A DNA stretch of 25,749 nucleotides from Succinatimonas sp. UBA7265 (GTDB lineage: Bacteria; Pseudomonadota; Gammaproteobacteria; Enterobacterales; Succinivibrionaceae): contig DKSD01000090.1 of the NCBI GenBank assembly GCA_002473165.1, positions 1 through 25,749 of the forward strand, in the 5' to 3' direction. Both the position numbers and the translations under genes were made by a program. Positions 15,772-22,447 of the stretch are shown here, piece after piece. The notes beneath the pieces are model-generated. The model saw nothing but the letters and a program-made list of their open reading frames with translations, was not told the origin of the DNA and ran no database searches. Positions within the stretch are counted from its first letter, which is position 1. Each line of letters opens with the position of its first letter.

Positions 15772-15890
15772 GTATGTGTAATGCCCTGAAACGCTCCATT
15801 CCGGTTACTTTGAGTTTACCCCACGAAACCGCGTGTCAGCATTCAGCCTACTTGCTGATTTTAAAAGCCGTGGACGCCATAACATTTTTA

Positions 15891-15932
15891 GTTCGCAGTC
15901 AGAAAAAATTCATATATGCGAACCTAATTCGC
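15891..15932. promoter_or_regulatory. Candidate IclR-type operator cluster
   Basis: GTTCGCA (15891-15897) is repeated inverted as TGCGAAC (15917-15923). The second copy also forms a compact 15-bp palindrome, GCGAA-CCTAA-TTCGC (15918-15932). IclR regulators commonly bind palindromes of about this size. A TATATG hexamer on the minus strand (15911-15916) falls inside the cluster, so binding could autoregulate the regulator gene. Confidence 0.45.
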
Positions 15933-15964
15933 GATATAGAACATACAAGACTGTCATGACGAAG

Positions 15965-15980
15965 TTTGACTCCTTTCACA
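15965..15980. promoter_or_regulatory. CRP-like site
   Basis: TTTGA-N6-TCACA matches nine of the ten core positions of the CRP consensus TGTGA-N6-TCACA. It lies between the iclR-type gene and the gene at 16158. If GATAAA at 16032-16037 is a -10, the site centre would be near -71, a permitted class I position. Confidence 0.4.
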
Positions 15981-16157
15981 TCACCGGATCTCCAGGGAAA
16001 AGGTCTCTCCGCGCCGGGATCCGTCAGTCCAGATAAAACACTTGGATATGAAAATGCCGTAGTGAAGTTTTCGCTCCCCTAATTTTCGCCTAACTGTGGA
16101 GGTCTACCCTTTAAACATCAAAAGGCCGCAAGGCCGTGCTTTAAGGAGATTAGAAAT

Positions 16158-16571
16158 ATGAAACATCCCGTGAAGATCCTCAGCTGCGCAGCCGCCATGG
16201 CGGCCGCGCTCTTTGCAGGCGCCGCCGCGCACGCTGAAAGCGCCGCGGTGCAGGAAGCCCGCCCGCTGATAAACTGCGATGATCAGGACACGGAGAAATG
16301 CCGCGATCTTAAAGCCAGGGAGCAGCGCGAAGGCGCCAAAGATCAGCAGGGCCGTCCGCAGCGCCATGAAGGCCGCCCCGACGGCAAGCGCCCGCCCAAA
16401 CCTGAAGGCGCAAACGGCGACAAACGCATGGGTCCTCCGCCTGCCGACGGCAAAGGCGGCCCTGGCTTTGACAAGGCCCAAGACGGCGATCGGCGCATGG
16501 GTCCTCCGCCTGCTGACGGCAAGCGCCCTGAAAAGCGCGAGCGCCCCAGGTTTGAAGACGAAGAGGAATAA
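16158..16571 (+). CDS. Small secreted charged repeat protein
   Basis: I do not recognise a family. The product is 137 residues. A signal peptide (MKHPVKILSC, Ala-rich core) ends near AAAHA at about residue 27. The mature part is almost all charged or Pro/Gly, with one short Cys pair (NCDDQDTEKCRDLK) and a repeated R-MGPPPADGK unit spaced by 23 residues, ending in an acidic EDEEE. It should be disordered in the periplasm or outside. AAGGAG at 16144-16149 sets the start. It resembles the secreted gene at 1326 in plan (Ala-rich signal, Gln/Pro linker, a V/C-RDLK-like stretch, then charged low complexity) but not clearly in sequence. It stands alone between a regulatory region and a terminator. 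Confidence 0.72.
   Translation: MKHPVKILSCAAAMAAALFAGAAAHAESAAVQEARPLINCDDQDTEKCRDLKAREQREGAKDQQGRPQRHEGRPDGKRPPKPEGANGDKRMGPPPADGKGGPGFDKAQDGDRRMGPPPADGKRPEKRERPRFEDEEE
16425..16522 (+). repeat. In-frame direct repeat, 69-nt period
   Basis: Two 29-nt copies (16425-16453 and 16494-16522), nearly identical with one difference, encode RMGPPPADGK twice, 23 codons apart. This is a recent internal duplication in the secreted-protein gene. Confidence 0.85.
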
Positions 16572-16604
16572 AGCTTAGGCAAGGGCTCCGCCTTGCAATA
16601 GCGC

Positions 16605-16643
16605 AAAAAACGCCGCGTGCTCAAAAACACGCGGCGTTTTTTT
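16605..16643 (+). terminator. Bidirectional intrinsic terminator between convergent genes
   Basis: A 9-bp GC stem (16611-16619 with 16628-16636) and an 8-nt loop are flanked by six A on the left (16605-16610) and seven T on the right (16637-16643). It can end transcripts of both the secreted-protein gene and the convergent CstA-type gene. Confidence 0.9.
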
Positions 16644-16662
16644 ATGAAAGCGCGAACGCTAA

Positions 16663-18135
16663 TCAGACATTCTCAGGGGCGCCCTCAACCGGCTTCTTGC
16701 CCCACAGCAGCAGGGCTGCCAGGCAGAGCACGGCGAACACCGCGCCGATGATGCGCGACACACCGATGTCCATGTGGAAGCCCAGCGTCGGGCTCCAGAG
16801 TATGAAGGTTATAGAGGCAGCGGTGATAAACACGGCAGGCACCGTGCAGATCCAGTGCAGGCGGCCTTTCCTGAAGAGGTAGGCGGCGCAGGCCCAGAGC
16901 ACGATGCCGGCGAGCGTCTGGTTGGCCCATCCGAAGTAGTTCCAGATCGTGGTGAAGTTCACCTGCGAGAGGATGGCGCCCAAAGCCAGCACCGGGACGG
17001 CCACCATGAGACGGCGGGCGATCGGGCGCTGGTCAAACTTGAGCATGTCGGCAAGCGTGATGCGCGCGGCGCGGAAGGCGGTGTCGCCGGAGGTCACCGG
17101 CAGCACCACCACGCCTAAGATGGCGAGCACGCCGCCCAAGCCGCCTAAGAGCGTCGAGCAGGAGTCGAACACGACCTTGGAGGCCGTGCCGGCCTTGACG
17201 GTCTCGAGCAGGCTGTCAGGGGAATCGTAGAACGTCATGCCCACGGTGACCCACACCAGGCCGATGAAGCCCTCGGCGATCATGCCGCCGTAGAACACCT
17301 TGCGGCCGTCAGTCTCTTTCTTAAGGCAGCGGGCCATGAGCGGCGACTGGGTGGAGTGGAAACCTGAGAGCGCGCCGCAGGCGATGGTCAGGAACATCAA
17401 AGGCCACAGCGGGGCGGAGGTGTCGGCGTTAGGGTGCTGGTTGCCCGCGCCCCAGTCGGCCCAGGCGTAGAACTGATCCGGCATCTCGACAAAGAGCGCC
17501 AGCGTCACACCGACGGCCATAAAGATGAGCAGCACGCCGAAGAACGGATAGATAACGCCGATGAGCTTGTCTATAGGCACCAGCGTGGCCATGAAGTAGT
17601 AGAAGAAGATGATCGCCAGCCACACGCCGAAGGCGCCCATGGTGCCGTCGATGCCGATCTCCGGCATCAGGTGGGCCATGAGGCCTGCAGGGGAAGTCGC
17701 GAACACAGTGCCCACCAAAAGCAGCAGGATCACGGCGAACACGCCCATGCCCGCGTGGGCGATCTTGCCTAAGTTGTAGCCCACGACGTCAGGGACGTTG
17801 GCGCCGCCGTAGCGCACCGAGAGCATGCCTGACATGTAGTCGTGCACGGCGCCTGCGAAGATCGAGCCCAGCACTACCCACAGCAGCGCGGTGGGCCCGT
17901 AGAGGGCGCCTAAGATCGGGCCGAACACCGGGCCGATGCCCGCGATATTGAGCAGCTGGATGAGCCAGACCTTCCAGGTAGGCATCTCTACGTAATCGAC
18001 GCCGTCAGACTTGGAGACGGCCGGCGTGGGCCGCTTGTCATCGGCCCCGAAGACCTTCTCCACGATCTTGCCGTATACGAGGTAGCCGACGATCAGCCCT
18101 GCCACGGCGAGGATAAACCACATGAATCTAGGCAT
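16663..18135 (-). CDS. CstA-family transporter (pyruvate/peptide carrier)
   Basis: The product is 490 residues, shorter than E. coli CstA (about 700) but normal for the short CstA group. Family features are visible: QLLNIAGIGPVFGPILGALYGP, SIFAGAVHDYMSGMLSVRYGG, GFHSTQSPLMARCLKKE and many membrane helices. I set the start at 18135 because GGGAG (18141-18145) lies 5 nt upstream; the ATG at 18147 overlaps that site. E. coli members take up peptides under carbon starvation, and CstA and BtsT also import pyruvate. The gene is monocistronic and ends at a bidirectional terminator. A near-perfect CRP site about 185 nt upstream fits the CRP-dependent control known for E. coli cstA. The substrate cannot be told from sequence. 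Confidence 0.9.
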   Translation of the reverse strand: MPRFMWFILAVAGLIVGYLVYGKIVEKVFGADDKRPTPAVSKSDGVDYVEMPTWKVWLIQLLNIAGIGPVFGPILGALYGPTALLWVVLGSIFAGAVHDYMSGMLSVRYGGANVPDVVGYNLGKIAHAGMGVFAVILLLLVGTVFATSPAGLMAHLMPEIGIDGTMGAFGVWLAIIFFYYFMATLVPIDKLIGVIYPFFGVLLIFMAVGVTLALFVEMPDQFYAWADWGAGNQHPNADTSAPLWPLMFLTIACGALSGFHSTQSPLMARCLKKETDGRKVFYGGMIAEGFIGLVWVTVGMTFYDSPDSLLETVKAGTASKVVFDSCSTLLGGLGGVLAILGVVVLPVTSGDTAFRAARITLADMLKFDQRPIARRLMVAVPVLALGAILSQVNFTTIWNYFGWANQTLAGIVLWACAAYLFRKGRLHWICTVPAVFITAASITFILWSPTLGFHMDIGVSRIIGAVFAVLCLAALLLWGKKPVEGAPENV

Positions 18136-18163
18136 TTTTACTCCCATGTAATTGAAAACCGGC

Positions 18164-18182
18164 AGGCGGCGCCCGCCTTTTT
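18164..18182. other. GC hairpin in the cstA leader
   Basis: AGGCGG (18164-18169) pairs with CCGCCT (18173-18178) around a 3-nt loop, with five T following on the plus strand. There is no plus-strand gene to terminate. On the minus strand it lies in the 5' leader of the CstA-type gene, about 30 nt before the start. Confidence 0.3.
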
Positions 18183-18259
18183 GGAAATAAAGTTACAGCA
18201 GGATCCCGTCTGTTGGATTTTCAGGGCAAAAGCGTCCGCCTGCTGAAACTTAGTTTCCA

Positions 18260-18298
18260 TACAAATTTTATAACCGCCGCCGCGAGGCATGGATACAA
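18260..18298 (-). promoter_or_regulatory. Candidate promoter of the CstA-type gene
   Basis: A minus-strand TATAAA at 18267-18272 could be the -10, putting the start near 18260. TTGTAT at 18293-18298 is a poor -35 with 20-nt spacing, as is usual for activator-dependent promoters. The CRP-like site lies about 60 bp upstream of that start. Confidence 0.5.
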
Positions 18299-18312
18299 GA
18301 TGATGGCGGGAA

Positions 18313-18328
18313 TGTGAGGGAGATCAGA
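18313..18328 (-). promoter_or_regulatory. Near-consensus CRP binding site upstream of the CstA-type gene
   Basis: TGTGA-N6-TCAGA matches nine of ten core positions, with AA before and AAA after also fitting the wider consensus. Its centre (18320.5) is about 60-61 bp upstream of the start predicted from the TATAAA at 18267-18272, the classic class I spacing. Confidence 0.65.
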
Positions 18329-18391
18329 AAAAGGCGCAGGCAAACAAAGAAAACGCTTGCGATGATAAAGGCAGAGGAGCCTCTCAGGCGC

Positions 18392-18417
18392 GCAGGGCGC
18401 GGCTGGCCGCGCTCTGC
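18392..18417 (-). terminator. GC-rich hairpin after the KdgF-like gene, without a clear T run
   Basis: GCAG-x-GCGCGG (18392-18402) pairs with CCGCGC-x-CTGC (18407-18417) around a 4-nt loop, 18 nt past the cupin stop. No U tract follows on the minus strand, so it may protect or process the mRNA end more than terminate it. Confidence 0.35.
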
Positions 18418-18434
18418 TTTGGGCTTAAAACGCT

Positions 18435-18764
18435 TCAGCCTTTCTTTAAGAAATCCTCGCGCTGCGGCGTGAAGACGTCGATGAGCACGCCCTTTTCAAG
18501 GCACACGCAGCCGTGCTTTACATTGGGCAGCTTGTGCAGGGTATCGCCTGCTGTCACCACATGTTTCTCATCGCCGATGGTGAACTCGAATTTGCCCGAG
18601 AGCACATAGGTCACCTGCTCGTGGGGATGGGAGTGCATGGCCCCGACCCCGCCTTTTTCAAAGCGGTTCTCCACGCACATCATGGCGCCCTCGTGCACGA
18701 GGATCGCGCGCTCAACTCCAGGCGCGGTCTTCTCAAAAACGCGGTCTTTGGCAAAGCAGAACAT
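18435..18764 (-). CDS. kdgF: KdgF-like cupin protein
   Basis: The product is 109 residues, a single cupin domain. The metal site reads MHSHPHEQ (His44, His46, Gln50) and KHG (His84). The C-terminal GVLIDVFTPQREDF (92-105), with Asp96, Phe98 and Arg102, is the mark of KdgF as I recall it. KdgF converts 4,5-unsaturated monouronates from pectin or alginate breakdown to the linear keto form that feeds KDG and KDPG steps. Other small cupins can look similar, so the symbol is tentative. AAGGAG lies 12 nt before the ATG. The gene starts 28 nt after the stop of the big EAL protein gene on the same strand, with no terminator between, so the two are probably co-transcribed. No other pectin gene is adjacent, but an Eda-type aldolase is elsewhere in the window. 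Confidence 0.75.
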   Translation of the reverse strand: MFCFAKDRVFEKTAPGVERAILVHEGAMMCVENRFEKGGVGAMHSHPHEQVTYVLSGKFEFTIGDEKHVVTAGDTLHKLPNVKHGCVCLEKGVLIDVFTPQREDFLKKG

Positions 18765-18792
18765 GGGATTTTTCTCCTTGTTTTTAAAAATG

Positions 18793-21700
18793 CTACAGGC
18801 CCTCAGTAAGGAACTTTAACACCGCGTCGCGGGTGTCAGAGCGCACGAGTTCCCCGTCACCTGCCCTGTAGATCGTCTCAAGCACCCCGGGATTGCCGTC
18901 CACAGTCACATACTGCGAGCACACGATAAAGAGCGCGCCCTCCGAGAGCTCAAGCCTGACAGCCTCGCCCTTGGTCTCAAGCGCTTTAAGCGACACGCAG
19001 TTTTTACAGCGCGTCCCGCGCTTCCAGATGTCAAAGCACAGGCCCGGCATCTCCTTTAAAACACCGGACTTACCGGCCTCCAGGGATTTCTTCTTCACCG
19101 GATCGACAAGCCTGACCTTATAGCAGTGCAGCGAGAGCTCCAACAGCACTCCCGAGATCTCAGGCGACGTGAACTCAGGCTGCCCGGTAGCCGGATCTTT
19201 TTTCAGATGCAGCATCGAGTTGCGCCAGATGCTCGTCTGGGCGCTGCGCTCAAAGAGCACGGCAAAAAAGATGTCGCCGTAGACGCGGTGGCGGATGATC
19301 TGGCCTGCGCACAGCACGGTTTTGGCCGCGCCGTCCTTGCTGATGATGCGGTACACGGAGCTTGCGGATCTCGTGCCCCGGGGATCATTGAGCTGCGCCC
19401 ACAGCGTGCTTTCGGCCGTTTTGAGATCGTCAGGGTGCACGAGCGCGCGCAGACCGTCCCTGGAAAACTCATTAAATTCGGCCACGCTGTCGCAGCCAAA
19501 GAGCTTTACGCACCTGTCGTTGGCGTAGACCACCCGGCCTTCGCCTATGGCCTTGCAGATGAGCACGGCGCCGGGGATCCCCGAGGCGAAATCGTCGAAG
19601 CTGAAATCGGACGTGATGCTGTCGCTGCTGCGCGAGGTGATGAGAAAGGCCCGGCGGTTGCCGCGCACGCAGATCAACTGGATCTTCATCAACCCGGTGA
19701 AGAACTCGTCCTGCACGAACTCCGTGACGCTCTGCCCGCGCTCTTTGAGCCTGCCTATGCCGTCGCGCAGCGTCAGGAAGATATCCTCTGAGCCTGCGGT
19801 GTTCTCGCGCTCGGCCTGCGCTTGACTGAGGCCTTTGAGCGCCAGCCACTGCCGGCCTTTTTCGCTCGTGTACACCGTCTTAAGCGCACCGTTTTCCTGG
19901 ATCACGACCGTGACCATGCGCGGATCGCCCTGCGCCTCATAGCCTTTGCCGATATAGGGCTCGGAGCTGAAATTGATGTTGATGCGGGCGATGTCCCCGT
20001 AAAAGAGGCGATCCTCGGGAGTCTCGTTTTCACAGCCCTTGCCCTTGAGCAGCGTCACGAGATCCGCAGGCGGCAGGGGCTTGGAGATGTAAAAGCCCTG
20101 GGCGTAGAAACAGCCCATGCTCATGAGCAGCTCCAGCTGCTTTTGCGTTTCGACGCCCTCGGTGATGCAGGGCAGCCCCAGACGCTTTGACATGTCGATG
20201 ACGTCCGTGAGGATATCCGGAGTGCGGTGCGTCGGGTTGCGCAAAAACATCATGTCGAGCTTGATGACGTCGAAGTCAAAGCGCTGCAGCGCGTTGAGCG
20301 AGCTGTAGCCGCTGCCGAAATCGTCAAGCCACACCTGGTAGCCGTCAGCGTGGAACTTCGCGATGTGCTCGCCGATGAGCTCCTCGTGGTTTACCAGGGC
20401 CGACTCCGTGATCTCAAAGGCCACGCAGTCGCGCCCGACGCCGGCGCTGTCTAAGATCGCGTTGATGCGCTCGTGGATCTTCGGCACGGTGAGGTCAGTC
20501 CTTGAGAGGTTCACGGAGACGTGGACGCTGCGGCCGCGCTCCTCGCACTCCCGGATCCACGCGCAGGCCTGCGCGAGCACGCAGAGATCGATGATGCTCA
20601 GCAGGTGCGCCTTCTCGAGCACCGGGATGAACTCGCCGGGGCTTAAAAAGCCGTTTACCGGATCATCCCAGCGCGAGAGCGCCTCGTAGGAGACGATCCT
20701 GCCGCTTAAGCTGTTATACACCGGCTGATAGAACACGCGGATCCAGCCTTTTTCGGCGGCCTGCGCGGCGTGCTTGATGATGTAGTCGTTGCGCCTGACG
20801 CCATCGGCCATGTCCATGGAGAAGCGGCGGAAGTAATTCTCAAAATCCCCGGCCGCGCAGCCGCAGGCGATCTGCGCGTACTCGACGGCCGTCTCGTTCT
20901 CGCTCCGATCCCCCGTGAGCGTGCAGATCCCCGCATAGACGTCAACGCGGCCGAACGCGGAATCGCCCATGCTCTTGTGGACGGAGCGCACGAGCTCCTC
21001 GGCCTGCTCGTCGCGGCAGAGGCAGTAGAAGCGGTCGGCCGTGCCGCGCGTCACCAGGCGCCCGCCTGAGGCCTCGCTGATGATCGAGCCGGCGTTGCGC
21101 AGCAGATCGTTGCCCGCGGCGTAGCCGTACTGGCTGTTAAAGAGCTTGAACCTGCTGATGTTAAAGCACACAAGCGCCCAGCGCCCGGGATGCCGGCCGT
21201 GGCGCAGATCGTGGAGAAAATCGCTTAAGGCGTGCAGGAACACGCTGAAGTTGAAGAGGCCGGTGACCTCATCATAATGGGTCACCTCATCGATAAAGCG
21301 GTTGTTGCGGCGGTGGCGCAGGAGCACACCTATATAGGCCGCGGCGATCCCGTAGAGCGCCTCGCTCCCGGGCGTTTTTTCCGCAGGGTTGCAGAAGGCC
21401 GCGAAGCCGCAGAGCGCGTCCTCGAGCATGACGGGGCAGATCACAACGGAATCGAGGTTCAGGCGCGAGAGCGCGGCGGCGCCGCCGTCGGATGACGCGC
21501 CGCGGTCTGCGAACACCGTCTGGCGGTTTTCCAGTTTTTCGCGCCAGCTTTGCGGCAGGAAGCCCGGCTCCAGCGTGCGCCCGCCGCGATCTGAGACCTC
21601 GCCTGCCCTCCAGAAAAAATCGCACCTGTAGGCGTCAGGCGCCGTAATGGTGTAAATGTAAACCGCCGATGAGCCGACACAGATGCCGGCGTCTTTGATG

Positions 21701-21801
21701 AATTCGCCCACTGAGGCGTCAGGATCCTGCTCCCGCGCGGATTTGGCTATGCCCTCGCCTAAATTGCGGATCCGCTCTGATACGTCATTTGCGCTGATCA
21801 T
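18793..21801 (-). CDS. Sensor protein with degenerate GGDEF, intact EAL, PAS and C-terminal Cys-motif domain
   Basis: The product is 1002 residues with no clear membrane helix, so cytoplasmic. Order: GAF-like domain (about 1-165); GGDEF domain (about 172-325) whose signature reads TADRF at 254-258, so cyclase activity is unlikely; EAL domain (about 345-585) with the catalytic set visible (EAL Glu373, Asn431, Glu463, DDFGSG Asp493-Asp494, Lys514, TEGVE Glu548, Gln568); a linker; a PAS domain (about 715-850); then a C-terminal module (about 865-990) holding CFDIWKRGTRCKNC, with Cys922, Cys932 and Cys935. It should hydrolyse c-di-GMP under control of several inputs. The C-terminal motif recurs in signalling proteins of anaerobes as far as I recall; metal or redox sensing is inference. 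AGGCGGG (21808-21814) is the RBS. Confidence 0.9.
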   Translation of the reverse strand: MISANDVSERIRNLGEGIAKSAREQDPDASVGEFIKDAGICVGSSAVYIYTITAPDAYRCDFFWRAGEVSDRGGRTLEPGFLPQSWREKLENRQTVFADRGASSDGGAAALSRLNLDSVVICPVMLEDALCGFAAFCNPAEKTPGSEALYGIAAAYIGVLLRHRRNNRFIDEVTHYDEVTGLFNFSVFLHALSDFLHDLRHGRHPGRWALVCFNISRFKLFNSQYGYAAGNDLLRNAGSIISEASGGRLVTRGTADRFYCLCRDEQAEELVRSVHKSMGDSAFGRVDVYAGICTLTGDRSENETAVEYAQIACGCAAGDFENYFRRFSMDMADGVRRNDYIIKHAAQAAEKGWIRVFYQPVYNSLSGRIVSYEALSRWDDPVNGFLSPGEFIPVLEKAHLLSIIDLCVLAQACAWIRECEERGRSVHVSVNLSRTDLTVPKIHERINAILDSAGVGRDCVAFEITESALVNHEELIGEHIAKFHADGYQVWLDDFGSGYSSLNALQRFDFDVIKLDMMFLRNPTHRTPDILTDVIDMSKRLGLPCITEGVETQKQLELLMSMGCFYAQGFYISKPLPPADLVTLLKGKGCENETPEDRLFYGDIARININFSSEPYIGKGYEAQGDPRMVTVVIQENGALKTVYTSEKGRQWLALKGLSQAQAERENTAGSEDIFLTLRDGIGRLKERGQSVTEFVQDEFFTGLMKIQLICVRGNRRAFLITSRSSDSITSDFSFDDFASGIPGAVLICKAIGEGRVVYANDRCVKLFGCDSVAEFNEFSRDGLRALVHPDDLKTAESTLWAQLNDPRGTRSASSVYRIISKDGAAKTVLCAGQIIRHRVYGDIFFAVLFERSAQTSIWRNSMLHLKKDPATGQPEFTSPEISGVLLELSLHCYKVRLVDPVKKKSLEAGKSGVLKEMPGLCFDIWKRGTRCKNCVSLKALETKGEAVRLELSEGALFIVCSQYVTVDGNPGVLETIYRAGDGELVRSDTRDAVLKFLTEGL

Positions 21802-21829
21802 GGAAAGCCCGCCTGCTGTATGTTCATGC

Positions 21830-21847
21830 GCCGCCTCCCAAGGCGGC
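21830..21847 (-). promoter_or_regulatory. Leader hairpin of the EAL gene that can also pair with its RBS
   Basis: On the minus strand GCCGCCT (21841-21847) pairs perfectly with AGGCGGC (21830-21836) around TGGG. The same 5' arm is also complementary to the RBS AGGCGGG (21808-21814), so two exclusive folds are possible. A TATAAA at 21850-21855, if it is the -10, would start transcription inside the hairpin and weaken this idea. Confidence 0.4.
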
Positions 21848-21918
21848 TGTTTATAGGTTTTAAGGGATGGGGTCCGTGTGGGACTTCTTGATCTTATGCC
21901 CTCAATTAATACGAAATC

Positions 21919-22025
21919 GCGCCCTGGCGCAAATGCTTTTTCGCAAATTTGCGGGAGAGCTTACACACTCATGTAACAATACGCCCGCAAAGCCAAAACA
22001 GCAGGACCGCAAAGGCGTGCGCAAA
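21919..22025. promoter_or_regulatory. Palindrome- and repeat-rich intergenic stretch
   Basis: Contains GCGCC-CT-GGCGC (21919-21930), the 12-bp palindrome CGCAAATTTGCG (21942-21953), TTACA-N6-TGTAA (21961-21976) and five GCAAA words in the same orientation (21929, 21943, 21987, 22009, 22021). It lies upstream of the EAL gene and after the secreted protein gene, both on the minus strand. No gene is visible, and no clear terminator follows the upstream stop. Confidence 0.4.
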
Positions 22026-22037
22026 AGCACGGAGAGT

Positions 22038-22445
22038 TTATTTCACCCGCACCGTGGCTTTGCCGCCCGTGCCGCGCGCCCTGACGAAACTGACCTCGCG
22101 CACGCGTTTGTCCGGCATCTGATCCTGAGGCCAGGAGAACGAGCGGTTTTGCACCTTGAGCGTCACCGCGCCCTCGCCGCCTTCGATCTTTTTGCCGTTG
22201 GAGAACTCGGCGTAGAGATAGTAAAGCGGGTTGTCAGAGGGCAGATCGATGACCCCCTGCGCTTTGGGGCCGACGTTAAACCAGCCCGTGACCGTCCAGG
22301 CCTTGCTCTCTTTGTCCAAATAGGAGAACGCGAAAGCCGCCGACGTCGCGGTCTGGTTGTCCACGGTAACCTCAAGGGCCTGCGCGCCCTCGCAGGAGAG
22401 CATAAGCGCCGCGGCCAGGCTTTTCAGAATATTCGCTGCATGCAT
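22038..22445 (-). CDS. Secreted small beta-rich protein (DUF1036-like, tentative)
   Basis: The product is 135 residues. The N-terminus has a hydrophobic stretch ending in GAQA (about residue 23), a signal peptide. The mature part alternates polar and hydrophobic residues with VDNQT, FSYLDKESKAWTVTGWFNV, PLYYLYAEFSNGKKIEGG and a basic C-terminus. The aromatic W..GW.. then YYLYA pattern recalls the DUF1036 family of small envelope proteins, but I cannot confirm it. The ATG lies 2 nt beyond the stop of the upstream membrane-protein gene, with GAGG in that gene's last codons serving as RBS, so translation is coupled and the two products probably work together at the envelope. Confidence 0.6.
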   Translation of the reverse strand: MHAANILKSLAAALMLSCEGAQALEVTVDNQTATSAAFAFSYLDKESKAWTVTGWFNVGPKAQGVIDLPSDNPLYYLYAEFSNGKKIEGGEGAVTLKVQNRSFSWPQDQMPDKRVREVSFVRARGTGGKATVRVK

Positions 22446-22447
22446 GA

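Larger units (their letters stand above)
15772..16157. promoter_or_regulatory. 386-nt intergenic region between the iclR-type gene and a secreted-protein gene
   Basis: I find no gene here. It holds the shared upstream region of divergent genes. Visible elements: a cluster of GCGAA/TTCGC half-sites (15891-15932), a CRP-like site (15965-15980), a GATAAA hexamer at 16032-16037, and a small GCAA-capped GGCC hairpin (16123-16134) just before the AAGGAG of the gene at 16158. The short frames at 15774-15959 and 15833-16036 have no RBS or recognisable product. Confidence 0.6.

Noticed and set aside
19126..19791. 221-codon plus-strand frame inside the EAL gene
   Set aside because: It lies wholly antisense to conserved PAS and linker coding sequence, with no RBS.
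18793..21801. Active diguanylate cyclase
   Set aside because: The GGDEF signature is TADRF, which lacks the catalytic acidic pair; only the EAL half looks active.
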